In this document: positions 25,404 through 33,666 of the stretch, in pieces
How positions within the stretch are numbered: the stretch's first letter is position 1
How the letters are laid out: each line of letters opens with the position of its first letter
NCBI GenBank assembly: GCA_910584055.1
Contig: CAJTZS010000004.1
Coordinates: 77,091-141,090, forward strand
Length of the DNA: 64,000 nt
Reading direction: 5' to 3'
Source of the DNA: an uncultured Muribaculaceae bacterium
Lineage (GTDB): Bacteria; Bacteroidota; Bacteroidia; Bacteroidales; Muribaculaceae
Position numbers and translations under genes: made by a program
Notes under the pieces: model-generated
Seen by the model: only the letters and a program-made list of their open reading frames with translations
Told to the model about the DNA's origin: nothing
Databases searched by the model: none

Positions 25404-27220
25404 TGCACATCTACGTCAACAATAAACTCGCGGCCTTGAAGAAAGGAACGTCGTTTGAGTATGTCAGCGAGAACCGTATGTTTTCGGGCAGTGACGGCTA
25501 CACCCTCACAATTACCTTTCCGCTGAAAGGTTGCCCGGAAAACATCGCTATCTTCGGCCACATCAACCGTGCGGATGTCGTGGCTCAAAAGGTTATCTTC
25601 GACTGCGAGATACGCGACCGGGGCTTCTACAAGTTCGGCTCCATCACGATTACCGAAATCTCCGAGACCGAGGTCAAAACCCAGTTCCTCGAAGGACGTT
25701 CGGAGCAGAACTTCGACAAGACCTTTGACAAGGTCTATATCAATGAACTTGACCTTGGGGAGCCGCCGACTACAAGCAAATCCTCGATTACCCCATCGAG
25801 GGCTTGGTACCCGGAAACTTACGGATGCAAGTATGTGGCTCTCCCTTGGGTCAACGACTATTCGGGCAATATTCAGAACAAGGCTGAGCACATCGTCGAT
25901 GATGTGGTCAACAATCGCTCTCATTTCGAGTGGAGCAACGAAACCACCGGTCTGTCGTGGCAGCCTTATCTTCTCCACATTACCCGAAAGATTTGTGAGG
26001 CCGTCGGCTATACCGCCGACTTCTCCAAATGGGAGGAAGTGGAGGAATACAAGTATCTTCTCATCTGCAACACTCTCCCTCATGCGTGGTACATGCCGGG
26101 CTTCGCCAACGCCCTGCCGCATTGGACGGTTGAGGAATACTTCGAGAAACTTGAATTGTTCCTCGGCGGAGAGTTCGACTTCGACCACCGGGGAAAGCGC
26201 ATCTCGTTTGCCTTCACGCAAGCCACACTCGCCTCAAAGAGTGCTGTGTGCCTTGAAAATGTGGTCGAGGAACACTCTACCGAGGTAAAGGTTGATGAAG
26301 ACCGCTGCGAGTATCTGGAGGCCAAGAATCTTGTCTATAAGGACTGCGACCACGAAATGTGGAAGTTCTACTCTTGCGACTGGTTCATCAAGGGATGGCA
26401 GAATCGTGTGGTGCGCTACAATTCTATGACTGAATTGCTTAACGCCAACCGATGGCTCGCCACATGGAGCGGGTCGAGCCAACGCAATAACAACCGCGAT
26501 AAAATCCTTTATGCGGCTGACTGCGACGCATACTTCATTGTGTGGCCCATAAGCCGAAAGATTGTGAAGTATGACTTTACCTTTCGCAGGTTGATATTTG
26601 AATACAAATGCCGTCTCCAGCCCATCAATCTCTTTGGCGGTCGCATCGTCAATGACGATGAAGAAGCCGATCAGGTAGAGATTGAGTTCGTTCCGGCATG
26701 GATAGACGATACGGAGGATAAATACGGTCGTGTGCTTTTCCTTTCCTTCTCTGCCTATGACGATAATTCATCTTCGACGGGAGAGGATGAAAGCCAATAT
26801 CCTTTTGCAAAGACTATCACGCTTTCCTCTCTCGAAGCAGGGGAGAAGGAGAAAAAGGCTGAATACTACGACCGCATTTATGTCGGCTGGTATGATGGTG
26901 CCAATCATTTTATTGGCAACCATCTGCCTTATCCCAATGTCGAGGACATCGCGATTGCCGACGACTGGAGCAATTTCGCTTACGTTCATTTCTCCATGCG
27001 CATCAATGACCGCAAACTCAGGCGAGGCCAGATTATCCACAACATCGAGCCGAAGATGAAAACGACCTTTAAGTTTCTCGCAGACAACATACCTGATGTT
27101 CGCTCTGTTTTCCTCATTCGAGGCAAACGCTATATCTGCGAAAAAATAACTGCGACCTTTACCGAGAACGGTATGTCGCAGTTACTTAAAGGTGTTTTCT
27201 ATCCGATTGTCGAGGACTAA
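25403..27220 (+). CDS. Tail-associated (baseplate or tail-tip) protein
   Basis: A 605-residue protein directly after the tape measure gene (ATG overlaps the stop, TAATG). It starts MHIYVNNKLAALKKGTSFEY and is an alpha/beta protein with many aromatic residues, suggesting a distal tail or tail-tip protein of the kind that follows tape measure in many siphophages. I cannot name a family from sight. Its stop overlaps the convergent integrase stop by four bases, with no terminator between them. Confidence 0.55.
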   Translation: MHIYVNNKLAALKKGTSFEYVSENRMFSGSDGYTLTITFPLKGCPENIAIFGHINRADVVAQKVIFDCEIRDRGFYKFGSITITEISETEVKTQFLEGRSEQNFDKTFDKVYINELDLGEPPTTSKSSITPSRAWYPETYGCKYVALPWVNDYSGNIQNKAEHIVDDVVNNRSHFEWSNETTGLSWQPYLLHITRKICEAVGYTADFSKWEEVEEYKYLLICNTLPHAWYMPGFANALPHWTVEEYFEKLELFLGGEFDFDHRGKRISFAFTQATLASKSAVCLENVVEEHSTEVKVDEDRCEYLEAKNLVYKDCDHEMWKFYSCDWFIKGWQNRVVRYNSMTELLNANRWLATWSGSSQRNNNRDKILYAADCDAYFIVWPISRKIVKYDFTFRRLIFEYKCRLQPINLFGGRIVNDDEEADQVEIEFVPAWIDDTEDKYGRVLFLSFSAYDDNSSSTGEDESQYPFAKTITLSSLEAGEKEKKAEYYDRIYVGWYDGANHFIGNHLPYPNVEDIAIADDWSNFAYVHFSMRINDRKLRRGQIIHNIEPKMKTTFKFLADNIPDVRSVFLIRGKRYICEKITATFTENGMSQLLKGVFYPIVED

Positions 27221-28713
27221 AACCCTTTGCCCTTTGTCCTCTCATAGACAATCTCTTTTTGGCTGTCGCAGTTCAGAATCCGGAAGTGGACGGTGCAGCC
27301 GTTGGGTATATCCGCAGGGAGTTTTTTTGCTAATGCCGTGATTACATCTTGTACCGTGTTAAACCCGGTATCTGTAACCTCGGCCAAGACTTCACCCTTG
27401 AAGTAAGCACGGCCATAGACCATCATCTTTGCTGAGAGTCGGAAGAGCTTATCTTCCGGCTCGTCTATGTCCTTAGCCTTACCTTGCTTGCACGGTTCGT
27501 TGCTAAAGAAAATGAAATCAATCACTTTCGCATTGAGGCGCCAAGCAGGTGTGAAGTCTATCTTGACATAGCCACGAGTAACACGGAGTCCGTGGCTATG
27601 GTTCATGCCGAATGCTACCTCAAAGAGGTTAGCATCGCAATCATTCTGCGCAATCGTCCCCCAAGTATGGCGGAACGTGTAAGCGCAGTAGTAGTTCTCT
27701 TTCTCCATTCCCATATCCTTGCAGATTTTCTTGATGCCATTGTTCACGTTGGCGCAGAAGCTGTCTGAATCGCAATAGCGATTGTGGAATGTGAACAAAT
27801 ACTCGTCATCATCATCTGCAAGATACTTGTCGAAGATGGGCTGTATAAAAGGCTCCACACGCATCTCGATGTAGGCTTCATCAGCGCGGCTATGGCGTGT
27901 TTTGGCTCTTTTATATCCAAGAACACCGTTGCGATAGTTGGCTTTCTTCATGTTGAATAAATCCACGGTATTGATACCTCCAAGGCACAATACGAGCATC
28001 GCAACGTCGCGGCCAAGTTCAGGCAAAGAGGAAAGCATCTTTGTCTGAGGGAGGGGACGGTTGAAAAACTCTCTACAAGCCTCCGCGCTGATTGCCCTCT
28101 GAACAGTCTTGTCAGACTTAGGTATCTGCACTTTTAGCCAAGGATTGAACTTGATGCGGCAGATGCCTTTTTCCTCGTCGTTCATGTCTATAATCGCCGC
28201 CTTGAAAATCTGGCGAATACAGACTGGGTACATTTCCTTGGCTCGGCTTGTCGATGCAGAGAGTTGTTCAATCCATCTTTTAAGCACGGACGAAGTGAGG
28301 TGGGCGAACATCACCTTGTTTGTTCCAAGGTATCGTTCGAGGTGCTGAACGGCAAGTTTGTAGTTCTTGGCGTTCCGGCACTGACCTCGCTTCTCCATTC
28401 GGTCGATATGGAACTTTGCGTAGGTGCTAAAGCACACTTCTTCATCGACCGTGGTCAGATGCTCAATTACCTCCTTTACCTCCCAAGTGGAGACGTCGGT
28501 ACGATTGAGCCTGTCTGAGTATTCCAACACGAGGCGAGAGCAATACTCATTCACCACAGGATCGGTGATATCGCCCGACTTCGAGATGTGTTCCGCATCT
28601 ACAATTTTGTCGGTCTTGATGTAGCCTGGTTTTCTGTTGTGGACGATGCGAATATACACCGGATAAAAGCCATCGGCTCGGGGCTTTCTCACAACTGGTT
28701 TAATCGTAGTCAT
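27217..28713 (-). CDS. Tyrosine recombinase / phage integrase (Bacteroidales type)
   Basis: A 498-residue integrase: an N-terminal arm-binding-like segment (residues 1-45, PVVRKPRADGFYPVYIRI), a SAM-like core-binding domain (about 95-195) and a catalytic domain (about 205-400). Visible motifs: the usual GxR position is GGINTVDL (residue 245 onward), so the first catalytic Arg is replaced, as reported for CTnDOT-type IntDOT (Ser there); a probable Lys in YKRAKTR; Y345-TFR348-H349, where the first position is Tyr rather than His; and the nucleophile Tyr382 in TRGYVK. The C-terminal ~100 residues form an extra domain. Its promoter region holds phased repeats; it is the rightmost gene of the element. 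Confidence 0.85.
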   Translation of the reverse strand: MTTIKPVVRKPRADGFYPVYIRIVHNRKPGYIKTDKIVDAEHISKSGDITDPVVNEYCSRLVLEYSDRLNRTDVSTWEVKEVIEHLTTVDEEVCFSTYAKFHIDRMEKRGQCRNAKNYKLAVQHLERYLGTNKVMFAHLTSSVLKRWIEQLSASTSRAKEMYPVCIRQIFKAAIIDMNDEEKGICRIKFNPWLKVQIPKSDKTVQRAISAEACREFFNRPLPQTKMLSSLPELGRDVAMLVLCLGGINTVDLFNMKKANYRNGVLGYKRAKTRHSRADEAYIEMRVEPFIQPIFDKYLADDDDEYLFTFHNRYCDSDSFCANVNNGIKKICKDMGMEKENYYCAYTFRHTWGTIAQNDCDANLFEVAFGMNHSHGLRVTRGYVKIDFTPAWRLNAKVIDFIFFSNEPCKQGKAKDIDEPEDKLFRLSAKMMVYGRAYFKGEVLAEVTDTGFNTVQDVITALAKKLPADIPNGCTVHFRILNCDSQKEIVYERTKGKGF

Positions 28714-28733
28714 TTAGTTTTCCTTTTTTCGAG

Positions 28734-28795
28734 GTGTAAGCGCAGTGTAAGCAGGTGTAAGCAGACTTATCTTTTGGTGTAAGCGGAGTGTAAGC
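28734..28795. repeat. Five phased GTGTAAGC repeats upstream of the integrase
   Basis: GTGTAAGC begins at 28734, 28745, 28755, 28777 and 28788, at spacings of 11, 10, 22 and 11 bases, close to whole helical turns. They lie 20-80 bases upstream of the integrase start and near the presumed right end of the element, which fits arm-type integrase binding sites or an autoregulatory operator. Confidence 0.8.
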
Positions 28796-28852
28796 AACAC
28801 CGTGCATTTGGCTCGATTTCTGCGGTCAAGTGAACGTACCTCCTAATCGCAA

Positions 28853-28895
28853 TTCAGGCTGTAACCACCTTTTTATCGGTGAATTACAGCCTGAA
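28853..28895. terminator. 12-bp inverted repeat after ppdK
   Basis: TTCAGGCTGTAA (28853-28864) pairs perfectly with TTACAGCCTGAA (28884-28895), with a further CACC/GGTG pairing in the loop. It lies 24 bases after the ppdK stop. No long T-run follows, so it may be a terminator-like hairpin or part of the attachment region. Confidence 0.55.
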
Positions 28896-28919
28896 ATAAG
28901 GGTTTATGTCAGTGGACTT

Positions 28920-31637
28920 TTAGTCCTCTATCGCGGCCTGCGCCGATGCGACACGTGCAATCGGCACCCTGAACGGTGAGCATGATACGTAGTTCATGCC
29001 AAGGTTAGCACAGAATTTGACAGAGCTGGGTTCGCCTCCGTGCTCGCCACAGATACCGACCTTGAGGTCAGGACGGGTTGCACGACCTTTCTTAACACCC
29101 ATCTCAACCAATTGGCCTACGCCCGTCTGGTCAAGAACCTCAAACGGATCAACCTTGATGATGCCGTGCTCTTTGTAGAATTTCAAGAATTTGGGAGCAT
29201 CGTCACGTGAGAAACCGAATGTCATCTGCGTGAGGTCGTTGGTACCGAATGAGAAGAACTCGGCAACCTCTGCTATCTCATTTGCAGTCAATGCAGCGCG
29301 GGGAACTTCAATCATGGTACCTACCTTGTAGATAACTGAATCACCTTTCTCTTCAAATACTTTAGCGGCTGTGGTGTTGATCACGTTTGCCTGATTCTGG
29401 AGCTCTTTAAGCGATCCTACCAATGGAATCATTATCTCAGGAAGAACCTTGATGCCACGTGCTTTGCATGCAAGCGCTGCCTCTATAATCGCACGTGTCT
29501 GCATCTCAGTGATCTCAGGATATGTAATTCCAAGACGGCAACCGCGGTGTCCGAGCATAGGGTTGAACTCTTCAAGAGAATCAACTTTCGCCTTAACTTC
29601 CTCAAGTGTCAGACCCATCTCTGTAGCAAGCTCTTTCTGAGTTGCGGTCTGATGAGGCACGAACTCATGCAATGGCGGGTCAAGCAGACGAACTGTCACA
29701 CCGAAGCCGTCCATTGCCTCAAAGATACCTTCAAAGTCGCCACGCTGCATGGGAAGAAGTTTGGCAAGAGCTACACGACGTCCCTCTTCATCAGAGGCAA
29801 GAATCATTTCACGTACAGCCTTGATACGGTCTCCTTCGAAGAACATATGCTCAGTGCGGCAAAGACCGATACCCTGGGCCCCGAATTTACGAGCCTGTTT
29901 TGCATCACGGGGTGAATCAGCATTTGTGCGGACAAGAGTCTTGGCAAATTTATCAGAAAGATTCATGATCGCACCGAAATCGCCATCAAGCTCCGGCTCT
30001 GCAGTCGGAACCTGTCCGTCATAAACGTCGCCGGTAGATCCGTTGAGTGAAATCCAGTCTCCCTCTTTATAGACTTTGCCACCCATTTCTACAGTCTTGG
30101 CTTTATAATCAACGAGGATTTCGCCGGCTCCTGATACGCAGCATTTACCCATACCGCGGGCAACTACAGCTGCATGAGAAGTCATACCGCCACGCATCGT
30201 AAGGATACCCTGCGCAACTGCCATACCACGAAGATCCTCCGGAGAGGTCTCGATACGCACGAGAACAACTTTCTTTTTCTTTTCTGCCCACTCCTCAGCA
30301 TCGTCAGCCTGGAACACGATCTGACCTGTCGCGGCACCCGGAGATGCGGGAAGACCTTTGGCAACAACTTTGGCGCGTTTAAGAGCGTCTTTGTCGAATA
30401 CCGGATGAAGAAGCTCATCAAGTTTCTGAGGCTCTATACGGAGAAGTGCTGTTTTTTCATCTATCTCGCCTGCACGGAGAAGATCCATTGCAATCTTGAC
30501 CATTGCAGCGCCGGTGCGCTTACCGTTACGCGTCTGGAGCATCCAGAGCTTACCGTCCTGGATAGTGAACTCCATATCCTGCATATCTTTGTAATAATCT
30601 TCAAGACGGTTTGCAATTGCAATAAGATCGGCAGCACAAGTAGGCATTGACTCTTCAAGAGACGGATATTTCTCACGACGCTCCTCTTCGGAAATTCCCT
30701 GAAGTTTAGCCCAGCGGCGAGAACCCTCCACTGTGATCTGTTGAGGTGTGCGAACACCGGCGACAACATCTTCACCCTGAGCATTGATAAGGTATTCACC
30801 GTTGAAAATGTTCTCACCTGTTGCTGCATCACGGCTGAAAGCCACACCTGTTGCAGAGTTGTTACCCATATTGCCGTAAACCATAGCCTGAACATTGACA
30901 GCAGTACCCCACTCTTCCGGAATCTGGTTCATGCGGCGATAGATTATTGCCCGCTCGTTCATCCAGCTGTCGAATACAGCGCAGATGCCACCCCAGAGCT
31001 GCTCCCAAGCTGACTCAGGGAAGTCCTTGCCTGTGTATTCCTTTACAGCCGACTTGAAACGTTTCACAAGCTCTTTGAGGTCATCTACATCAAGCTCATT
31101 GTCGAATTTGACACCCTTCTCCTCTTTCACCTGATCCATTATTGCTTCGAAAGGATCGATGTCGGTCTTGCTCTTTGGTTTCATGCCGAGAACAACATCT
31201 CCATACATCTGGACAAAACGGCGGTAGCTGTCCCATGCAAAACGGGGGTTGCCACTCTTTTCTGCCATTGTGTTGACAGTTGCATCATTCATACCGAGGT
31301 TTAGGACGGTATCCATCATACCCGGCATAGATGCACGCGCACCTGAACGGACTGATACAAGAAGAGGATTTGATGAATCGTCAAATTTATTGCCTGTGAG
31401 TTTCTCTACGTGAGCGATGGCCTTTTCAACATCAGACTTAATGTCCTCAACCACTTTGTCACGTCCATATTGAGTGTATTCTGTGCAGACTTCCGTTGTG
31501 ATTGTAAATCCAGGAGGAACCGGCATTCCCAGTAGGTTCATCTCTGCAAGGTTTGCTCCCTTACCGCCAAGGAGATTTCTCATTGACGCGTTACCTTCGG
31601 CCTTACCATCACCGAACGTATAGACTTTTTTTGCCAT
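28920..31637 (-). CDS. ppdK: Pyruvate, phosphate dikinase
   Basis: The 905-residue enzyme interconverts pyruvate + ATP + Pi and PEP + AMP + PPi, and in anaerobic Bacteroidales supports glycolytic and gluconeogenic flux. Visible parts: an N-terminal ATP-grasp domain (GGKGANLAEMNLLGMPVPPG near residue 24), the phosphohistidine swivel domain with GGMTSHAAVVARGMG (catalytic His about 488), and the C-terminal PEP-binding barrel with GLCRTEHMF and, near the end, CGEHGGEPSSVKFC. Length matches the family. It is the first chromosomal gene next to the mobile element and its reading frame is intact, so the element did not disrupt it. Confidence 0.97.
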   Translation of the reverse strand: MAKKVYTFGDGKAEGNASMRNLLGGKGANLAEMNLLGMPVPPGFTITTEVCTEYTQYGRDKVVEDIKSDVEKAIAHVEKLTGNKFDDSSNPLLVSVRSGARASMPGMMDTVLNLGMNDATVNTMAEKSGNPRFAWDSYRRFVQMYGDVVLGMKPKSKTDIDPFEAIMDQVKEEKGVKFDNELDVDDLKELVKRFKSAVKEYTGKDFPESAWEQLWGGICAVFDSWMNERAIIYRRMNQIPEEWGTAVNVQAMVYGNMGNNSATGVAFSRDAATGENIFNGEYLINAQGEDVVAGVRTPQQITVEGSRRWAKLQGISEEERREKYPSLEESMPTCAADLIAIANRLEDYYKDMQDMEFTIQDGKLWMLQTRNGKRTGAAMVKIAMDLLRAGEIDEKTALLRIEPQKLDELLHPVFDKDALKRAKVVAKGLPASPGAATGQIVFQADDAEEWAEKKKKVVLVRIETSPEDLRGMAVAQGILTMRGGMTSHAAVVARGMGKCCVSGAGEILVDYKAKTVEMGGKVYKEGDWISLNGSTGDVYDGQVPTAEPELDGDFGAIMNLSDKFAKTLVRTNADSPRDAKQARKFGAQGIGLCRTEHMFFEGDRIKAVREMILASDEEGRRVALAKLLPMQRGDFEGIFEAMDGFGVTVRLLDPPLHEFVPHQTATQKELATEMGLTLEEVKAKVDSLEEFNPMLGHRGCRLGITYPEITEMQTRAIIEAALACKARGIKVLPEIMIPLVGSLKELQNQANVINTTAAKVFEEKGDSVIYKVGTMIEVPRAALTANEIAEVAEFFSFGTNDLTQMTFGFSRDDAPKFLKFYKEHGIIKVDPFEVLDQTGVGQLVEMGVKKGRATRPDLKVGICGEHGGEPSSVKFCANLGMNYVSCSPFRVPIARVASAQAAIED

Positions 31638-31692
31638 AGAGGTTATAAAATTAAATATGTCTTAAAATAAAATATAAATATTTCTATCTTTT

Positions 31693-31885
31693 AGAGTATG
31701 TTTGAATTTAACACGAATTTAATTTGAGTATATTTGAAAAATTCTTTTCCATTCCATGAAGGTTCTTTCCGGTGAATTTCTCCAAGTTTCATCAGTCGCA
31801 TAGCCAGCTATGCTCTTTCTTCAACTCGTGAAATTCCCTCGAAATAACTCTTCATGCAAAGGAAAGTTAAATCTAAACATACTCT
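31693..31885. repeat. Long intergenic palindromic element, copy 1
   Basis: Left end AGAGTATGTTTGAATTTAA and right end TTAAATCTAAACATACTCT are inverted copies; inside, ATGAAG...GAATTTC...GCATAG pairs with CTATGC...GAAATTC...CTTCAT, centred on GCATAG-CCAG-CTATGC. The left side carries about 28 extra bases. No ORF. It shares exact runs GTTTCATCAGTCGCA and TTCTTCAACTCG with a second element at about 46.2 kb. The remaining bases between ppdK and rlmD hold no gene. Confidence 0.75.
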
Positions 31886-32052
31886 TACGTGTTTTCATTG
31901 GCTGATTTCAGGATTCTAACATCATAGTATTTACAACCGGTAATAGTTAAAATATCTAAAATCACACACAAACACACGCGAAGAATTTATAAATCTTACC
32001 ACGTGTCATAACTTAGCAACTGCAAATATAATAATTTGTTGTTAATTTTTAG

Positions 32053-32060
32053 TATTTTTG
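32053..32060 (+). promoter_or_regulatory. -7 box of rlmD
   Basis: TATTTTTG matches TAnnTTTG and lies about 73 bases before the chosen start of rlmD, just upstream of a G-less AT-rich leader. Confidence 0.5.
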
Positions 32061-32132
32061 CACTGAAAAAAGATTATTTAAGTGTATTGACACGTGTCTG
32101 ACAATTATCAGCGCACATTTAAACAGTGTAAA

Positions 32133-33584
32133 ATGGGAAGGAAACGTAAGGAACTGCCAGTTCTTAAAAACATAGAAATCTCCGGAGTCGCAGCCGAAGG
32201 GAAAGCTATTGCCAAAGTGGCATGGAATGAAAATGACGAGAACCGCATTGTTGTTTTTGTTCCGTTTGCAGCTCCCGGTGATGTTGCAGATATAAAAATC
32301 GACAGAAAAAAACATAGCTATGCCGAAGGGCACATAGACCGGATGATTACACCTTCGGCCCTCAGGATTGAGTCCAAATGCGAACATTTCACGATATGCG
32401 GGGGATGTAAATGGCAACATCTCCCCTACGCCGAACAGCTCAAATTCAAGCAGCAACAGGTGACTGATGCCCTTCAACGCATAGCAAAAGTTGAGTTACC
32501 TGAAATATCCACGATTCTCGGATCCGACAAGATATGGGAATACCGCAACAAAATGGAGTATACCTTTTCAAATAAAAAGTGGCGGACATGGGAAGACGTT
32601 AAGAGCGGTAAAGAATTCAACGATTCGGGAAATGCTCTTGGATTTCATATCCCCGGTGCATTTGATAAAGTGTATCATATAGACAAATGTCACCTACAGG
32701 ACAATCTGGGCAACAGAATACGCAATTTCGTCTTTGAGGAAGCGGAAAAACGAGGTTTCACATTTTATAATATAAAAGAGAATTCCGGTTTGCTACGCAC
32801 GTTGATGGTTAGAATCGCATCAACCGGTCAGGTTATGGCATGCCTTGTTTTTGGAGAGAACAACAAGGACGCCATTACATCCATTCTAAAATCCATCGCA
32901 GATAAATTCCCTGAAATAACGTCTCTCCTTTACGTTATAAATCTAAAATTGAACGACACGATATCCGATCAGGAGATTCATACTTTCAAAGGTCCTGAAT
33001 ATATTGAGGAAGAGATGGAGGGACTTAAATTCCGCGTCAATGCAAAATCTTTTTATCAGACCAATTCAGCTCAGGCATACGAGCTGTACAAAGTTGCCCG
33101 ACATTTTGCCGGACTTGATAAACAAAGTGAGGCACCTGCACCGCTGGTGTATGATTTATACACAGGCACAGGAACCATAGCAAATTTTGTGGCACGCAAT
33201 GCCCGTCAAGTCATAGGAATTGAATATGTAGAAGAGGCCATTGCTGATGCGAAGCTAAACGCAAGAGTTAACGGTTTGGACAACACTCTTTTCTATGCCG
33301 GAGATATGAAAGACATCCTCACCGATGATTTCGTTAGACTCCATGGGCGACCGGACGTGATGATAATCGACCCCCCTCGCGCCGGAATGCACGAAGACGT
33401 TATAAAAGTCATCCTGAATGCGAGCCCAGCAATAATAGTATACGTGAGTTGCAATCCTGCAACCCAGGCTCGGGACCTTGCACTGCTCGATGGATCATAT
33501 CGCGTCACAGATGTCCAGCCAGTAGACATGTTCCCACACACCCATCATGTTGAAAACGTGGTTAGGCTCGAACTCCGTCAATAA
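32133..33584 (+). CDS. rlmD: 23S rRNA (uracil-C5)-methyltransferase RlmD/RumA family
   Basis: I chose the ATG giving MGRKRKELPVL, the usual family start, rather than the upstream GTG. Of 483 residues, 1-65 form a TRAM-like RNA-binding domain; cysteines at about 82, 88 and 91 (CEHFTICGGC, C-x5-C-x2-C) plus a later Cys (KCHLQ) make the [4Fe-4S] site; the SAM-binding motif is YTGTGTIANF near residue 343; and the catalytic Cys lies in VYVSCNPATQARDLALL near residue 440. It methylates a 23S rRNA uridine (U1939-type by family). It converges on hutH across a perfect palindrome. Confidence 0.9.
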   Translation: MGRKRKELPVLKNIEISGVAAEGKAIAKVAWNENDENRIVVFVPFAAPGDVADIKIDRKKHSYAEGHIDRMITPSALRIESKCEHFTICGGCKWQHLPYAEQLKFKQQQVTDALQRIAKVELPEISTILGSDKIWEYRNKMEYTFSNKKWRTWEDVKSGKEFNDSGNALGFHIPGAFDKVYHIDKCHLQDNLGNRIRNFVFEEAEKRGFTFYNIKENSGLLRTLMVRIASTGQVMACLVFGENNKDAITSILKSIADKFPEITSLLYVINLKLNDTISDQEIHTFKGPEYIEEEMEGLKFRVNAKSFYQTNSAQAYELYKVARHFAGLDKQSEAPAPLVYDLYTGTGTIANFVARNARQVIGIEYVEEAIADAKLNARVNGLDNTLFYAGDMKDILTDDFVRLHGRPDVMIIDPPRAGMHEDVIKVILNASPAIIVYVSCNPATQARDLALLDGSYRVTDVQPVDMFPHTHHVENVVRLELRQ

Positions 33585-33602
33585 AAGAAAACTACAATCG
33601 AT

Positions 33603-33652
33603 ATCGAATATAAAGGCACACCTCTAATTAGAGGTGTGCCTTTATATTCGAT
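33603..33652. terminator. Perfect 50-bp palindrome, bidirectional terminator
   Basis: The 25-base arms are exact reverse complements with no spacer (centre CTCTAA|TTAGAG), and AT-rich sequence lies on both sides. It sits between the stops of the convergent genes rlmD and hutH, so it most likely ends transcription from both. Confidence 0.8.
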
Positions 33653-33666
33653 TATATTACTGAATT

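Larger units (their letters stand above)
1..28850. mobile_element. Integrated phage-like element (left end outside window)
   Basis: The block contains a probable portal, connector and tail genes, a tape measure gene, a holin-endolysin-spanin cassette and, at its right edge, a tyrosine integrase on the opposite strand. Accessory genes of unrelated types and repeats fill the rest. To its right lies an unbroken run of housekeeping genes starting with ppdK, so the right end is probably between the integrase and ppdK (about 28.8-28.92 kb). No left end, terminase, major capsid or prohead protease gene is visible. It could be a prophage with its packaging genes to the left, a defective prophage, or a tail-like element. 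The exact boundary and any att repeat could not be determined from one end. Confidence 0.75.
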
